Origin: Verrucomicrobiota bacterium
GTDB lineage: Bacteria > Verrucomicrobiota > Verrucomicrobiia > Limisphaerales > JACRJZ01
Length of the DNA: 64,000 nucleotides
Assembly: GCA_016219875.1 (NCBI GenBank)
Contig: JACRJZ010000091.1
Coordinates: 146,800 to 210,799 of the forward strand
Direction of reading: 5' to 3'
Positions 7,999 through 16,050 of the stretch are shown here, piece by piece. Each line of letters opens with the position of its first letter. Within the stretch, counting starts at the first letter, position 1. The position numbers and the translations under genes were made by a program. The notes under the pieces are model-generated. The model made no database searches. It saw nothing but the letters and a program-made list of their open reading frames with translations, and was not told the DNA's origin.

Positions 7999-10900
7999 GC
8001 AAGCCCGACGACAAAAAGATTGGCGCAGTGCTGGTGGCAGGCGGCGGCATCGCCGGCGTGCAAGCGTCGCTCGATCTCGCCAACAGCGGGTTCAAAGTCT
8101 ATCTCGTCGAGCGCGACGGCGCCATCGGCGGCATGATGGCGCATTTGGACAAGACTTTCCCGACCGGCGATTGCGCGACCTGCATCGTCTCGCCCAAGCT
8201 CGTCGAATGCGCCCGCAACCTGAACGTCAAGATCCTGACACTCTCGGAGCTGACGGACTTGCAGGGCCGGCCGGGGCATTTCCAAGCGACGGTCAAACGC
8301 TATCCGCGCTACGTGGACGAGGACAAATGCACCGGTTGCAGCCAATGCACCCAAGTCTGCCCCGTGGACGTGCCGGATGAATTCAACCGTTGTCTCGGCA
8401 CCCGCAAAGGCATCGCCAAGCTCTACGCCCAGGCGACGCCGAACATCTTCGGCATCCTCAAACAGGGACACGCTCCCTGCAAAGTGAAGTGCCCCGCCCG
8501 CGTCAACGTCCAGGGCTACGTCCAGCTCATCAAGAAGAAGGAATACCTCAAGGCGGTCGCGCTGATTCGCCAGCGCAATCCGCTCTCGGCCATCTGCGGG
8601 CGCATCTGCACGCATCCGTGCGAATCGGTCTGCACGCGCGGCACCGCGGATGAAGCCATCGCCATCCGGTTGTTGAAACGGTTCGCCTCCGATCAAGAGA
8701 GCGCGATGCTCGCTGCAGGCCAACTGACGCTGCCCGAAGAGAAGAAGCCTGCGCCCGACGCCAAGAAGGTCGCGATCATCGGCGCTGGGCCGGCGGGCCT
8801 GACTGCGGCGGCGGATTTGGCGGACGCTGGTTTCGCGGTCACCGTCTATGAAGCCCAGAGCGCGGCGGGGGGCATGCTCCGTTACGGCATTCCCGAATAC
8901 CGTCTGCCGAAGAAGGTGCTGGACCACGAGATTGAGTTGATTCGCCGCAAGGGCGTGCAGTTCGTCTATAACTGCCGCGTCGGCCAGGACATCACGTTCC
9001 AGGCACTCCGCGAACAGAACAACGCGGTCTTGATCTCCGCTGGCGCACACAAGAGCCGCAAGCTCCGCATCGAAGGCGAAGATAAACAGGGCGTGCTGCA
9101 CGGCGTCGAGTTTCTCCGCGATGCGGCTTCCGCGCAGAAGCCGGTGGTCAAAGGCCGCGTCCTGGTGATTGGCGGCGGCAACGTCGCGGTGGACGTGGCC
9201 CGCACGGCGTTGCGCCTCGGCGCGCAGAGTGTCGAGATGGTTTCCCTCGAAGCGCGGCACGAGATGCCGGCCTACAAGGAGGAAATCGAAGCCACGCTGG
9301 CGGAGAACATCAAGATTCGCAATAGCTGGGGCCCCAAGCGCATCGTGGGCAATGGCTCCGTGACCGGCATCGAACTCAAACGCTGCACCCGCGTCTTCGA
9401 CGAGCAGAAACGCTTCAGTCCCGCGTTTGACGAAAACGATCTGACCACCGTGGAAGCCGACCAGATCATCGTGGCCATCGGTCAGATGACGGACGAACAG
9501 TTGGTCAGCCACATCCCGGTCGAGAACGCGCGCGGCTGTTTCAAGGCCGACCCGGTCACCGGGCAGACGTCCATCGCCGGCGTGTTTGCGGGCGGCGACA
9601 ACGCCTCCGGCCCGGCTTCGGTCATTGACGCCGTCGCGGCGGGCAAACGCATCGCCGAATCCATCGAGCGTTATCTCAAGGGCAAGGACTTGCTGGCTGA
9701 CCGGTTTGAGAGCACCGTCCGGCCGATACCGGAAGAAATGCTGCCCGAGACGGCGAAGCTCGAAAAGAAGAGCCGCCCTCACGCGGATGAACTGGCGCCA
9801 GCCAGCCGAAAGAACAACTTCGATGAGGTCGAGAAAGGGTTGACCGAGCAACAAGCGTTGGCGGAGGCCGAGCGCTGCCTCAACTGCGCGATGTGCTCGG
9901 AATGCAATCGCTGCGCCGAGGCGTGCGAGCAGCAGGCCATCAACCACGCGATGCGCGAGCAGACGGTCAAGCTCGACGTGGGCGCGGTTATCCTGACGCC
10001 GGGCTTCGAGGAATTTGCCGCCGGGCGGAAAGGCGAGTTTGGTTACGGCCGTTATCCGAACGTCGTCACCAGCGTGCAATTCGAGCGGATGCTCTCCGCG
10101 GCCGGGCCGTTCGAGGGCCACGTCATCCGGCTGTCCGATGGCCGCGAGGCGAAGCGGATTGCTTGGATTCAATGCGTCGGCTCGCGCGACGCGGCAAGCG
10201 GTCGAGATTATTGTTCCTCGATCTGCTGCATGATGGCCACGAAGCAGGCGCTCGTGGCCGGCGATCACGTCGGCGGGATGGACGCGACGATTTTCTACAT
10301 GGACATCCGCGCCCACGGAAAAGATTTCGACCAATACTACGAGCGGGCGCGGGCGCAGAAGAACATTCACTACGTCAAGAGCATCCCGTCGCGGATCATC
10401 CAAGTCCCCGGCAGCCGCGATTTGCGCGTCCAGTTCCTCGATGGTCAGGGAGAGCTTCAGCAGCGCGATTTCGATTTGGTCGTGTTGTCGGTGGGCATGG
10501 AACCGCCGGACTCGATGACCCGGTCGGCGTCCCGCCTCGGCATCGAGTTGAACGATTTTCGTTTCTGCAAGACCGACCGGCTCGCGCCGTTGGTCACGTC
10601 GCGGCCGGGCGTGTTTGTCGGCGGCGCGTTCCAGGAACCGAAGGACATTCCCGAAACGGTGACACAGGCCAGCGCGGCCGCGTCCATGGCGATGGAGTTG
10701 CTGGCGCCCGCGCGCAATTCGCTGGTCACGAAGAAGAGCTATCCGACCGAGCACGACGTGACGGATGAAGCACCGCGCCTCGGCGTGTTCGTCTGCCACT
10801 GCGGCATCAACATCGCCGGGACCGTGGACGTCGAGGCGGTGGCCAAACGCGTCGAGCACGAGCCGGACGTGGTTTTGGTGACGCACACGATGTTCACCTG

Positions 10901-12497
10901 TTCCGACACGAGCCTGTCGAACATCAAGCAGATGATCCACGAGCACCGGCTCAACCGCATCGTGGTCGCTTCCTGCACGCCGCGCACGCACGAGCCGTTG
11001 TTCCGCGAGACGCTGCGCGAGGCGGGCTTGAATCCGTATTTGTTCGAGATGGCCAACATCCGCGACCAATGCTCGTGGGTGCATTCGACGGCGCCGCAAT
11101 CGGCGACCGACAAAGCGGTGGAACTCGTGAAGATGGCCATCGCGCGTGCGCGCGAGCTGTCCCCGCTGGAAGGCGGCACGTTGAAGGTGGACCAGACCGG
11201 GTTGGTCATCGGCGGCGGCTTGAGCGGCATGACCGCCGCGCTGGCGCTGGCGAATCAGGGATTCCCGGTGCATCTCGTCGAGCAAACGAACCGGCTCGGC
11301 GGAACGCTGCACGACATTCACGGAACATTCGAGCATTCGGACCTCGCGCCGTTCACCAGCGCGCTCATCCAGCAAGTGGAGAAGCATCCGCAGATCAAGC
11401 TGTATTTGGAAACCGAAGTGGCCGGCGTCAAAGGCCACGTCGGCAAATTCCATCTGACGCTGCGCAAGAACGGCGAGCAAAACGAAGTCACCGGCGGCGC
11501 CATCGTCGTGGCCACGGGCGCGCGCGAGGCCAAGACCCAGGAGTTCATGTATGGCCGCGCGCAAGGCGTGTTGACGCAGGTCGAGTTGGCGAAACTGCTG
11601 CACGACCGCGCATATCCGGCGAAAGGCCAGAACGTGGTCATGATCCAGTGCGTCGGCTCGCGGAACGAGCAACATGCCTATTGTAGCCGCATCTGCTGCT
11701 CAATGGCCGTCAAAAACGCGCTCGCCATCAAGCAGCAGGATCCCGACGCCAACGTTTTCGTGCTCTACCGCGACGTGCGGACCTACGGGTTCCGCGAGTT
11801 GTATTACAAGCAGGCGCGCGAGGCCGGCGTTGTGTTCATCCGTTACGCGCCGGAAACGCCGCCGCAGGTGAGCGTCAACGGCAGCCTGACGGTCACGCTC
11901 AAAAGCCCCGACTTCCCCGAACCGCTCCAGATCGAGACCGACAATCTTGTGCTCAGCACCGGAATCGAAGTGGACCTGCCGAACAACAAGCGTGTGTCCG
12001 ACATGCTCAAGGTGCCGCTCAACGCCGACGGCTTCTACGTCGAAGCCCACATGAAGCTGCGTCCGGTGGATTTCACGACCGAGGGCATTTTCCTGTGCGG
12101 TCTGGCCCACTCGCCGAAGTTCATTGACGAGAACATCTCCCAGGCACGCGCCGCCGCCGCACGTGCCGCGACGGTGCTTTCCAAGACGCAACTCGACGTT
12201 AGCGCGCAGGTCTCCTACGTCGCCCAGCAGAAGTGCATTTCCTGCATGACCTGCGTGACGGTCTGTCCGTATTCCGCGCCGTTCTGCAACAAGGACGGCA
12301 AGGGCCAGATCGAAGCCGCTAAGTGCATGGGCTGCGGCATCTGCGCGTCGGAGTGTCCGGCCCGCGCCATCCAACTGAATCACTTTGAGACCGATCAGTT
12401 CCTGGTCATGATCCGGCAATTGTTCGCGAGCGGGAACGGGAACGGGACATCAACGATTGGCGACAGCAAGGAAAAGGAGCTGGTGGAAACAGCCTGA
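7995..12497 (+). CDS. hdrA: HdrA-GltD-HdrA fusion: large FAD/Fe-S electron-bifurcating subunit
   Basis: A 1500-residue fusion. Residues 1-125 are the HdrA N-terminus: FAD-binding VAGGGIAGVQAS, the CATC site at 60-63, and a ferredoxin cluster at 112, 115, 118 and 122. Residues of about 159-650 are a GltD-like NAD(P)H oxidoreductase module: Cys-rich domain (CGRICTHPCESVC), FAD motif VAIIGAGPAG at 259, NAD(P) motif IGGGNVAVDVA at 392, GGDNASGPASVIDAV, and a Cys group at 628-644. The remainder of the first HdrA follows (IQCVGSR near 725, VFVCHCGINI near 932). A second HdrA copy starts with VIGGGLSGMTAA at 1071, has a second IQCVGSR near 1217, and ends with ferredoxin clusters at 1414-1424 and 1444-1454. 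The GltD module would give the complex a direct NAD(P)H site. ATG 7995 overlaps the hdrB stop. Confidence 0.88.
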   Translation: MSKPDDKKIGAVLVAGGGIAGVQASLDLANSGFKVYLVERDGAIGGMMAHLDKTFPTGDCATCIVSPKLVECARNLNVKILTLSELTDLQGRPGHFQATVKRYPRYVDEDKCTGCSQCTQVCPVDVPDEFNRCLGTRKGIAKLYAQATPNIFGILKQGHAPCKVKCPARVNVQGYVQLIKKKEYLKAVALIRQRNPLSAICGRICTHPCESVCTRGTADEAIAIRLLKRFASDQESAMLAAGQLTLPEEKKPAPDAKKVAIIGAGPAGLTAAADLADAGFAVTVYEAQSAAGGMLRYGIPEYRLPKKVLDHEIELIRRKGVQFVYNCRVGQDITFQALREQNNAVLISAGAHKSRKLRIEGEDKQGVLHGVEFLRDAASAQKPVVKGRVLVIGGGNVAVDVARTALRLGAQSVEMVSLEARHEMPAYKEEIEATLAENIKIRNSWGPKRIVGNGSVTGIELKRCTRVFDEQKRFSPAFDENDLTTVEADQIIVAIGQMTDEQLVSHIPVENARGCFKADPVTGQTSIAGVFAGGDNASGPASVIDAVAAGKRIAESIERYLKGKDLLADRFESTVRPIPEEMLPETAKLEKKSRPHADELAPASRKNNFDEVEKGLTEQQALAEAERCLNCAMCSECNRCAEACEQQAINHAMREQTVKLDVGAVILTPGFEEFAAGRKGEFGYGRYPNVVTSVQFERMLSAAGPFEGHVIRLSDGREAKRIAWIQCVGSRDAASGRDYCSSICCMMATKQALVAGDHVGGMDATIFYMDIRAHGKDFDQYYERARAQKNIHYVKSIPSRIIQVPGSRDLRVQFLDGQGELQQRDFDLVVLSVGMEPPDSMTRSASRLGIELNDFRFCKTDRLAPLVTSRPGVFVGGAFQEPKDIPETVTQASAAASMAMELLAPARNSLVTKKSYPTEHDVTDEAPRLGVFVCHCGINIAGTVDVEAVAKRVEHEPDVVLVTHTMFTCSDTSLSNIKQMIHEHRLNRIVVASCTPRTHEPLFRETLREAGLNPYLFEMANIRDQCSWVHSTAPQSATDKAVELVKMAIARARELSPLEGGTLKVDQTGLVIGGGLSGMTAALALANQGFPVHLVEQTNRLGGTLHDIHGTFEHSDLAPFTSALIQQVEKHPQIKLYLETEVAGVKGHVGKFHLTLRKNGEQNEVTGGAIVVATGAREAKTQEFMYGRAQGVLTQVELAKLLHDRAYPAKGQNVVMIQCVGSRNEQHAYCSRICCSMAVKNALAIKQQDPDANVFVLYRDVRTYGFRELYYKQAREAGVVFIRYAPETPPQVSVNGSLTVTLKSPDFPEPLQIETDNLVLSTGIEVDLPNNKRVSDMLKVPLNADGFYVEAHMKLRPVDFTTEGIFLCGLAHSPKFIDENISQARAAAARAATVLSKTQLDVSAQVSYVAQQKCISCMTCVTVCPYSAPFCNKDGKGQIEAAKCMGCGICASECPARAIQLNHFETDQFLVMIRQLFASGNGNGTSTIGDSKEKELVETA

Positions 12498-12500
12498 GCC

Positions 12501-12947
12501 ATGGAAACCGAAACCTTCCAACCCAAGATTCTGGCCTTCTGCTGCCACTACTGCGCCTACTCCTCCGCCGACCTCGCCGGCTCGATGCGCATCCAGTATC
12601 CGCCCAACGTGCGGATCATCCGCACGCCCTGCACCGGCCGGCTGGAGACGGAGTATTTCATGAAGGCGCTGGAAAACGGCGCGGACGGCGTGCTGGTGGC
12701 GGGCTGCCTCGAAGGCGGCTGCCATTTCGTCGAAGGCAATCTCTGCGCCAAACGCCGCGTCAATTACACCCGCGACCTGCTGGTGGAAATCGGCCTCGAA
12801 AAAGACCGCATTCGCATGGTCAACATTTCCGCCGCCATGGCCCGGCCCTTGGCGGACACCATCACCGACATGGTCGAAACCGTCCGCAAACTGGGACCGA
12901 ATCCGATCAAGCGCAACGGCGCCCCCAAACCGGAGAACCACTCATGA
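12501..12947 (+). CDS. mvhD: MvhD/FlpD-type [2Fe-2S] subunit
   Basis: A 148-residue protein matching the delta subunit of methyl-viologen-reducing hydrogenase: FCCHYCAYSSADLAG at the N-terminus, IRTPCTGRLE, and CLEGGCHFVEGNLCAKRR, which supply the [2Fe-2S] cysteines. MvhD normally hands electrons from hydrogenase or formate dehydrogenase to HdrA. No hydrogenase or formate dehydrogenase gene is present, so NAD(P)H, through the GltD module, is the likelier donor. It starts 3 bp after hdrA and overlaps metV by ATGA. Confidence 0.9.
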   Translation: METETFQPKILAFCCHYCAYSSADLAGSMRIQYPPNVRIIRTPCTGRLETEYFMKALENGADGVLVAGCLEGGCHFVEGNLCAKRRVNYTRDLLVEIGLEKDRIRMVNISAAMARPLADTITDMVETVRKLGPNPIKRNGAPKPENHS

Positions 12948-13612
12948 TCGTCGCACAAAGAAAAACCATCCCCGACCTCCTGGCCATCGTCGAGAAGCAC
13001 AAGAAGCTGCTCGTGCTCGGCTGCGGCACTTGCGTCACCGTCTGCCTCGCGGGTGGCCAGCGCGAAGTCAGCATCATCGCCTCCGCCCTGCGCATGGCGG
13101 CGAAGCTGAAGGGACTTCAACTGGAAGTCGGCGAAGCGACCATTGAACGCCAGTGCGACAACGTTTTCCTCGAACAGCCAGCGGAGACGGTCAAGGACCA
13201 CGATGCCGTTCTCTCCCTCGGTTGCGGTGCCGGCGTGCAAGCCCTTGCGGAGCGTTACACCGGCAAACCGGTCTATGCCGGCCTCGACACCGCCTTCATC
13301 GGCATCCTCGAAGAGCGCGGCATCTGGGCAGAAAAATGCGCCGCCTGCGGCTCCTGCGTGCTTCATCTCTACGGCGGCATCTGCCCGGTCACCCGCTGCG
13401 CCAAACACATGCTTAACGGCCCGTGCAGCGGCTCCACCGAAGACCATTGCGAAGTCGATACCGCCCGCCCTTGCGCGTGGCAACTCATTTACCAACGCCT
13501 CAAATCAATCGGCCAGATCGACCAACTCAAGCAGACCAAGCCCCCCAAGAACTGGCGTACCAGCCTCTCCGGCGGCTGCCGCACGATCGTCCGCGAAGAT
13601 CACCGGGTGTGA
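12944..13612 (+). CDS. metV: MetV-like protein (methylenetetrahydrofolate reductase C-terminal domain family)
   Basis: A 222-residue protein with the two-part pattern of acetogen MetV: an N-terminal half with GCGTCVTVCLAGGQ and SLGCGAGVQALAE, and a C-terminal Cys-rich domain with CAACGSCVLH, GGICPVTRCAKHMLNGPCSG and a terminal CAWQLIYQRLKSIGQ. In acetogens MetV partners with MetF, and MetVF associates with HdrABC-MvhD. No MetF follows: the next 466 bp are non-coding, and the next gene is a phosphofructokinase. The assignment is good at family level; whether it acts in folate C1 chemistry without a local MetF is open. Confidence 0.82.
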   Translation: MIVAQRKTIPDLLAIVEKHKKLLVLGCGTCVTVCLAGGQREVSIIASALRMAAKLKGLQLEVGEATIERQCDNVFLEQPAETVKDHDAVLSLGCGAGVQALAERYTGKPVYAGLDTAFIGILEERGIWAEKCAACGSCVLHLYGGICPVTRCAKHMLNGPCSGSTEDHCEVDTARPCAWQLIYQRLKSIGQIDQLKQTKPPKNWRTSLSGGCRTIVREDHRV

Positions 13613-13697
13613 TCGGTCGGAGTTGGAGGCGCCCTTCCGCGTTTTCTTGAGAAAGCGCGAAGCATCCGAGAAGGGCAGGGGAGCCAATTGAAAATCC

Positions 13698-13774
13698 GTA
13701 GCGGCGTCTCGGCAGAGCGACGCGCTTATGACTCAGAATCCAACAATGGCGGCGCTCTGCCGAGACGCCGCTAC
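13698..13774. repeat. Palindromic repeat, GTAGCGGCGTCTCGGCAGAG family
   Basis: Perfect 22-bp inverted arms at 13698-13719 and 13753-13774 are separated by 33 bp. It has the layout of the CCTCC-type palindrome next to it but an unrelated sequence, so it represents a separate repeat family. Only one copy is seen in the window. Confidence 0.85.
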
Positions 13775-13856
13775 GCCCACGCGGTTTTGCCATTGGCCCA
13801 GAGGACGGGCGTGTTTCAGAACAATCCGGTCCGTCTCCAGAGCCTCTTTCAAAACT

Positions 13857-13921
13857 GTAGCAGCCGACGTGAGGAGGCTCTGATTCCCTTGGAGTTTGAG
13901 CCTCCTCACGTCGGCTGCTAC
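13857..13921. repeat. Dispersed palindromic repeat, copy 1 (GTAGCAGCCGACGTGAGGA family)
   Basis: Perfect 24-bp inverted arms at 13857-13880 and 13898-13921 enclose a 17-bp spacer. The same arms recur at 15395-15459, 23395-23623, 27095-27159 and 29757-29848, with a half copy near 27931. All sit between genes, as expected for REP/BIME-like or MITE-like elements. Confidence 0.9.
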
Positions 13922-14078
13922 AGAGTTTTGGAATCGCCTCTCCGGTCGGGAGATTGACAGGGCGGCTTGACGCGTTAGCCTCCCGCCCCGTGCGCGATTA
14001 GCCGGCTGCGGCCCAGGCGTTCAGTCAGCCGGCGCCCGGCGAAGTCGCGAGAGTTGAACCCTGGAACGAATTACGGAC

Positions 14079-15368
14079 ATGCCAGCAAATGTTTTGATAG
14101 CCCAGTCCGGCGGCCCCTCCGCCGTGATCAACAATTCCCTGCGCGGAGTCATCGATTTCTGTCACGAGAACCCGAAGGTGTTCGGCAAAGTCTTCGGCGG
14201 ATGGCACGGCATCGAAGGCGTGCTGAAGGAAGAACTGCTCGACCTCTCGGCCCAGGACGCGAAGGAAATCCGCCTCCTCGAAACCACCCCTGCCGCCGGC
14301 GCCATCGGCACCTGTCGCTACAAGCTCAAGGACAAGCAGCGCGAAGACTTCCAGCGCGTCATCGACGTCTTCAAGGCCCAGGACATCGGCTATTTCTTTT
14401 ACATCGGCGGCAACGACTCGATGGACACCGCCAACAAGATCGCGCGGCTCGCCAAGGAAAAGGGCTTGGACCTCATCGCCACCGGTGTGCCCAAGACCAT
14501 CGACAACGACGTGGGCGACGCCGAATTCAAGCTCGTCGATCACACGCCCGGCTACGGCTCCACGGCGCGCTACTGGGCGGCGAACATCTTGGGTGCGAAT
14601 GAGGAAAACGCCGGCTCCTGTCCCGCCGATCCGGTGCTCGTGCTGCAGGCGATGGGCCGCAAGATCGGCTTCATCCCCGCCGCCGTCCGTTTGGCCGATC
14701 CGAAGCGGGAACTGCCCCTCCAGATTTACCTCACGGAATCCGGCCTCACGCTCGCGGACCTCGCCGACCAGGTGAACGACGAACTCAAGCGCAGCGGGCG
14801 CTGTCTCGTCGTCGTGAGCGAGGGCTTCGACGTGGGTGATATAGGCGCGCAGAAGGACGCTTTCGGCCACGTGCATTTCGGCGCGAGCGATCTCACGGTG
14901 CAACAGGCGGTCGTCTCCTACCTGAACAAGCAGGGCTTGCCCACCACCGGCAAGGCGCGCGGCCAGGTGCCCGGCACCGACCAGCGGCATTGCTCCGTGC
15001 TGGCTTCGGCCGTCGATCTCAAAGAAGCCTACGAATCCGGGCGCAAAGCCGCCGAGATCGCCATGAAGGACGGCAACGGCTGGATGGCCACGATCCTCCG
15101 CGCCCCCGGCCCCACCTACCAAGCGCGCTACGACAAGGTCCCGCTCGAAGTCGTGGCCAACAGCGAACGGTTTTTCCCGAAGCACTGGATCGCGCCCAAC
15201 CGGACCGATGTGACCGATGACTTCATCCGCTACGCGCAGCCGCTCATCGGCGAGGCGTGGGTGGAAGTGCCGCTGGAAAACGGCCTGCCGCGCTACGCGC
15301 GCTTGAAGCCGCTCTTCGCGGAAAAGAAGTGCCCGGCCTTTCTGCCAGAGGCCTACCGGAAGAAGTAG
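14079..15368 (+). CDS. pfp: 6-phosphofructokinase, probably pyrophosphate-dependent
   Basis: A 429-residue cytoplasmic enzyme that would phosphorylate fructose 6-phosphate in glycolysis. Visible PFK motifs are IAQSGGPSAVINNS at the N-terminus, IGGNDSMDTANK near residue 108 and GVPKTIDNDV near 140. The Asp after GGN and the Lys in PKTIDND are the residues that distinguish PPi-dependent enzymes from ATP-PFKs (GGDG and PGTIDND). A PPi enzyme works close to equilibrium in both directions. The gene stands alone, flanked by palindromic repeats on both sides. A weak GGAA-like site lies upstream of ATG 14079. Confidence 0.88.
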   Translation: MPANVLIAQSGGPSAVINNSLRGVIDFCHENPKVFGKVFGGWHGIEGVLKEELLDLSAQDAKEIRLLETTPAAGAIGTCRYKLKDKQREDFQRVIDVFKAQDIGYFFYIGGNDSMDTANKIARLAKEKGLDLIATGVPKTIDNDVGDAEFKLVDHTPGYGSTARYWAANILGANEENAGSCPADPVLVLQAMGRKIGFIPAAVRLADPKRELPLQIYLTESGLTLADLADQVNDELKRSGRCLVVVSEGFDVGDIGAQKDAFGHVHFGASDLTVQQAVVSYLNKQGLPTTGKARGQVPGTDQRHCSVLASAVDLKEAYESGRKAAEIAMKDGNGWMATILRAPGPTYQARYDKVPLEVVANSERFFPKHWIAPNRTDVTDDFIRYAQPLIGEAWVEVPLENGLPRYARLKPLFAEKKCPAFLPEAYRKK

Positions 15369-15394
15369 CCGCTGCGGGAACGCCCTGCAAAACC

Positions 15395-15459
15395 GTAGCA
15401 GCCGACGTGAGGAGGCTCTGTTTTCAATGGAGTCTGAGCCTCCTCACGTCGGCTGCTAC
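15395..15459. repeat. Dispersed palindromic repeat, copy 2
   Basis: Perfect 24-bp arms at 15395-15418 and 15436-15459 surround a 17-bp spacer. It lies between the convergent stops of the phosphofructokinase and the small secreted protein gene, where its hairpin could act as a bidirectional terminator. Confidence 0.9.
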
Positions 15460-15483
15460 GGGGTTTTGCAGTTGACTCAGGGC

Positions 15484-15924
15484 TTACGGCTTGTGCAGGC
15501 GGAAGAACCGGTGCCCGGGCGCAGCCGGCATCGTGACGCGGATGTCCGACGCGTTAGTCACGCATGGCCACGTCGCCGTCGGCCACGGTTCCGACGCGCT
15601 GGCGAGCCGGTTGGTCTGCTCCAATACCCAGCCGTCCGCCGGTAAGGGCCACGAGACGACCACGTCGCTGCCGGCGCGCGTGATGCTGAGGGTAGGCGCG
15701 CCGGGCGTCTGCACGGCGGCGACCACTCCCCAGAAGCCGCCTTGCAGCGTGAACGATCCGCCGCTCATGGCGCCGGCATCGGGCTGGCCGAGGGTGCCGC
15801 TCACGGAATATTGGCCGTTGCTGCTGGCGCCGCCCCCACCGTCAATCGTGAACCAGTCGATGGCGTCCTGGGCGGAGAGGGGCCTTGAAGTGACGAAGAG
15901 CGCGGCGAGGAGGAGCCATTTCAA
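15484..15924 (-). CDS. Small secreted protein with GGGG/YSVSGTLGQPD motif (module B)
   Basis: I place the start at the TTG at 15924, which gives a clean signal peptide (LKWLLLAALFVTSRPLSA); the longer reading upstream is only translated heptamer-repeat DNA. The mature protein starts IDWFTIDGGGGASSNGQYSV, followed by SGTLGQPDAGAMSGGSFTLQ and GGFWG, a pattern also found in the paralogue at 29939-30391. The C-terminal 70 residues form a beta-rich domain ending GHRFFRLHKP, an ending type shared by several exported proteins in this window. The function is unknown. It is the last gene of the downstream copy of the duplicated sigma-kinase module. Confidence 0.72.
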   Translation of the reverse strand: MKWLLLAALFVTSRPLSAQDAIDWFTIDGGGGASSNGQYSVSGTLGQPDAGAMSGGSFTLQGGFWGVVAAVQTPGAPTLSITRAGSDVVVSWPLPADGWVLEQTNRLASASEPWPTATWPCVTNASDIRVTMPAAPGHRFFRLHKP

Positions 15925-15930
15925 ATGGCC

Positions 15931-16036
15931 GATTGCCGATGGCAGATTGCAGATTGGCGCCGAGGCGCGCGCGCTGGTTTCAGATTTCGAAATTCGGATT
16001 GGTCTCGGATTTCGGATTTCGGATTTCAGATTTTCC
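15931..16036. repeat. Two heptanucleotide arrays
   Basis: 15931-15958 reads as four 7-bp units (GATTGCC, GATGGCA, GATTGCA, GATTGGC). 15981-16036 reads as eight units that include ATTTCGG twice in succession. The 7-bp phase is kept while the unit sequence drifts. The DNA lies between a fibre gene and the small secreted protein gene. Confidence 0.8.
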
Positions 16037-16050
16037 ACGGCGGTTCCTTT

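Larger units (their letters stand above)
13613..14078. other. Non-coding spacer after the hdr operon with three hairpins
   Basis: I find no credible gene here. An imperfect hairpin around 13634-13662 (CCGCGTTTTC/GAAAGCGCG) may end the operon transcript but lacks a strong T tract. Two palindromic repeats, listed separately, follow at 13698-13774 and 13857-13921. The phosphofructokinase promoter presumably lies between 13925 and 14078. Confidence 0.5.

Noticed and set aside
7884..11675. A 1263-codon open frame antisense to hdrA
   Set aside because: It is an Arg/His/Ala-rich translation without domain motifs, the usual antisense shadow of a high-GC gene. The sense strand encodes recognisable HdrA and GltD motifs throughout.
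13634..13662. Intrinsic terminator after metV
   Set aside because: The stem is imperfect and is not followed by a T tract on the coding strand, so I mention it only in the spacer note.
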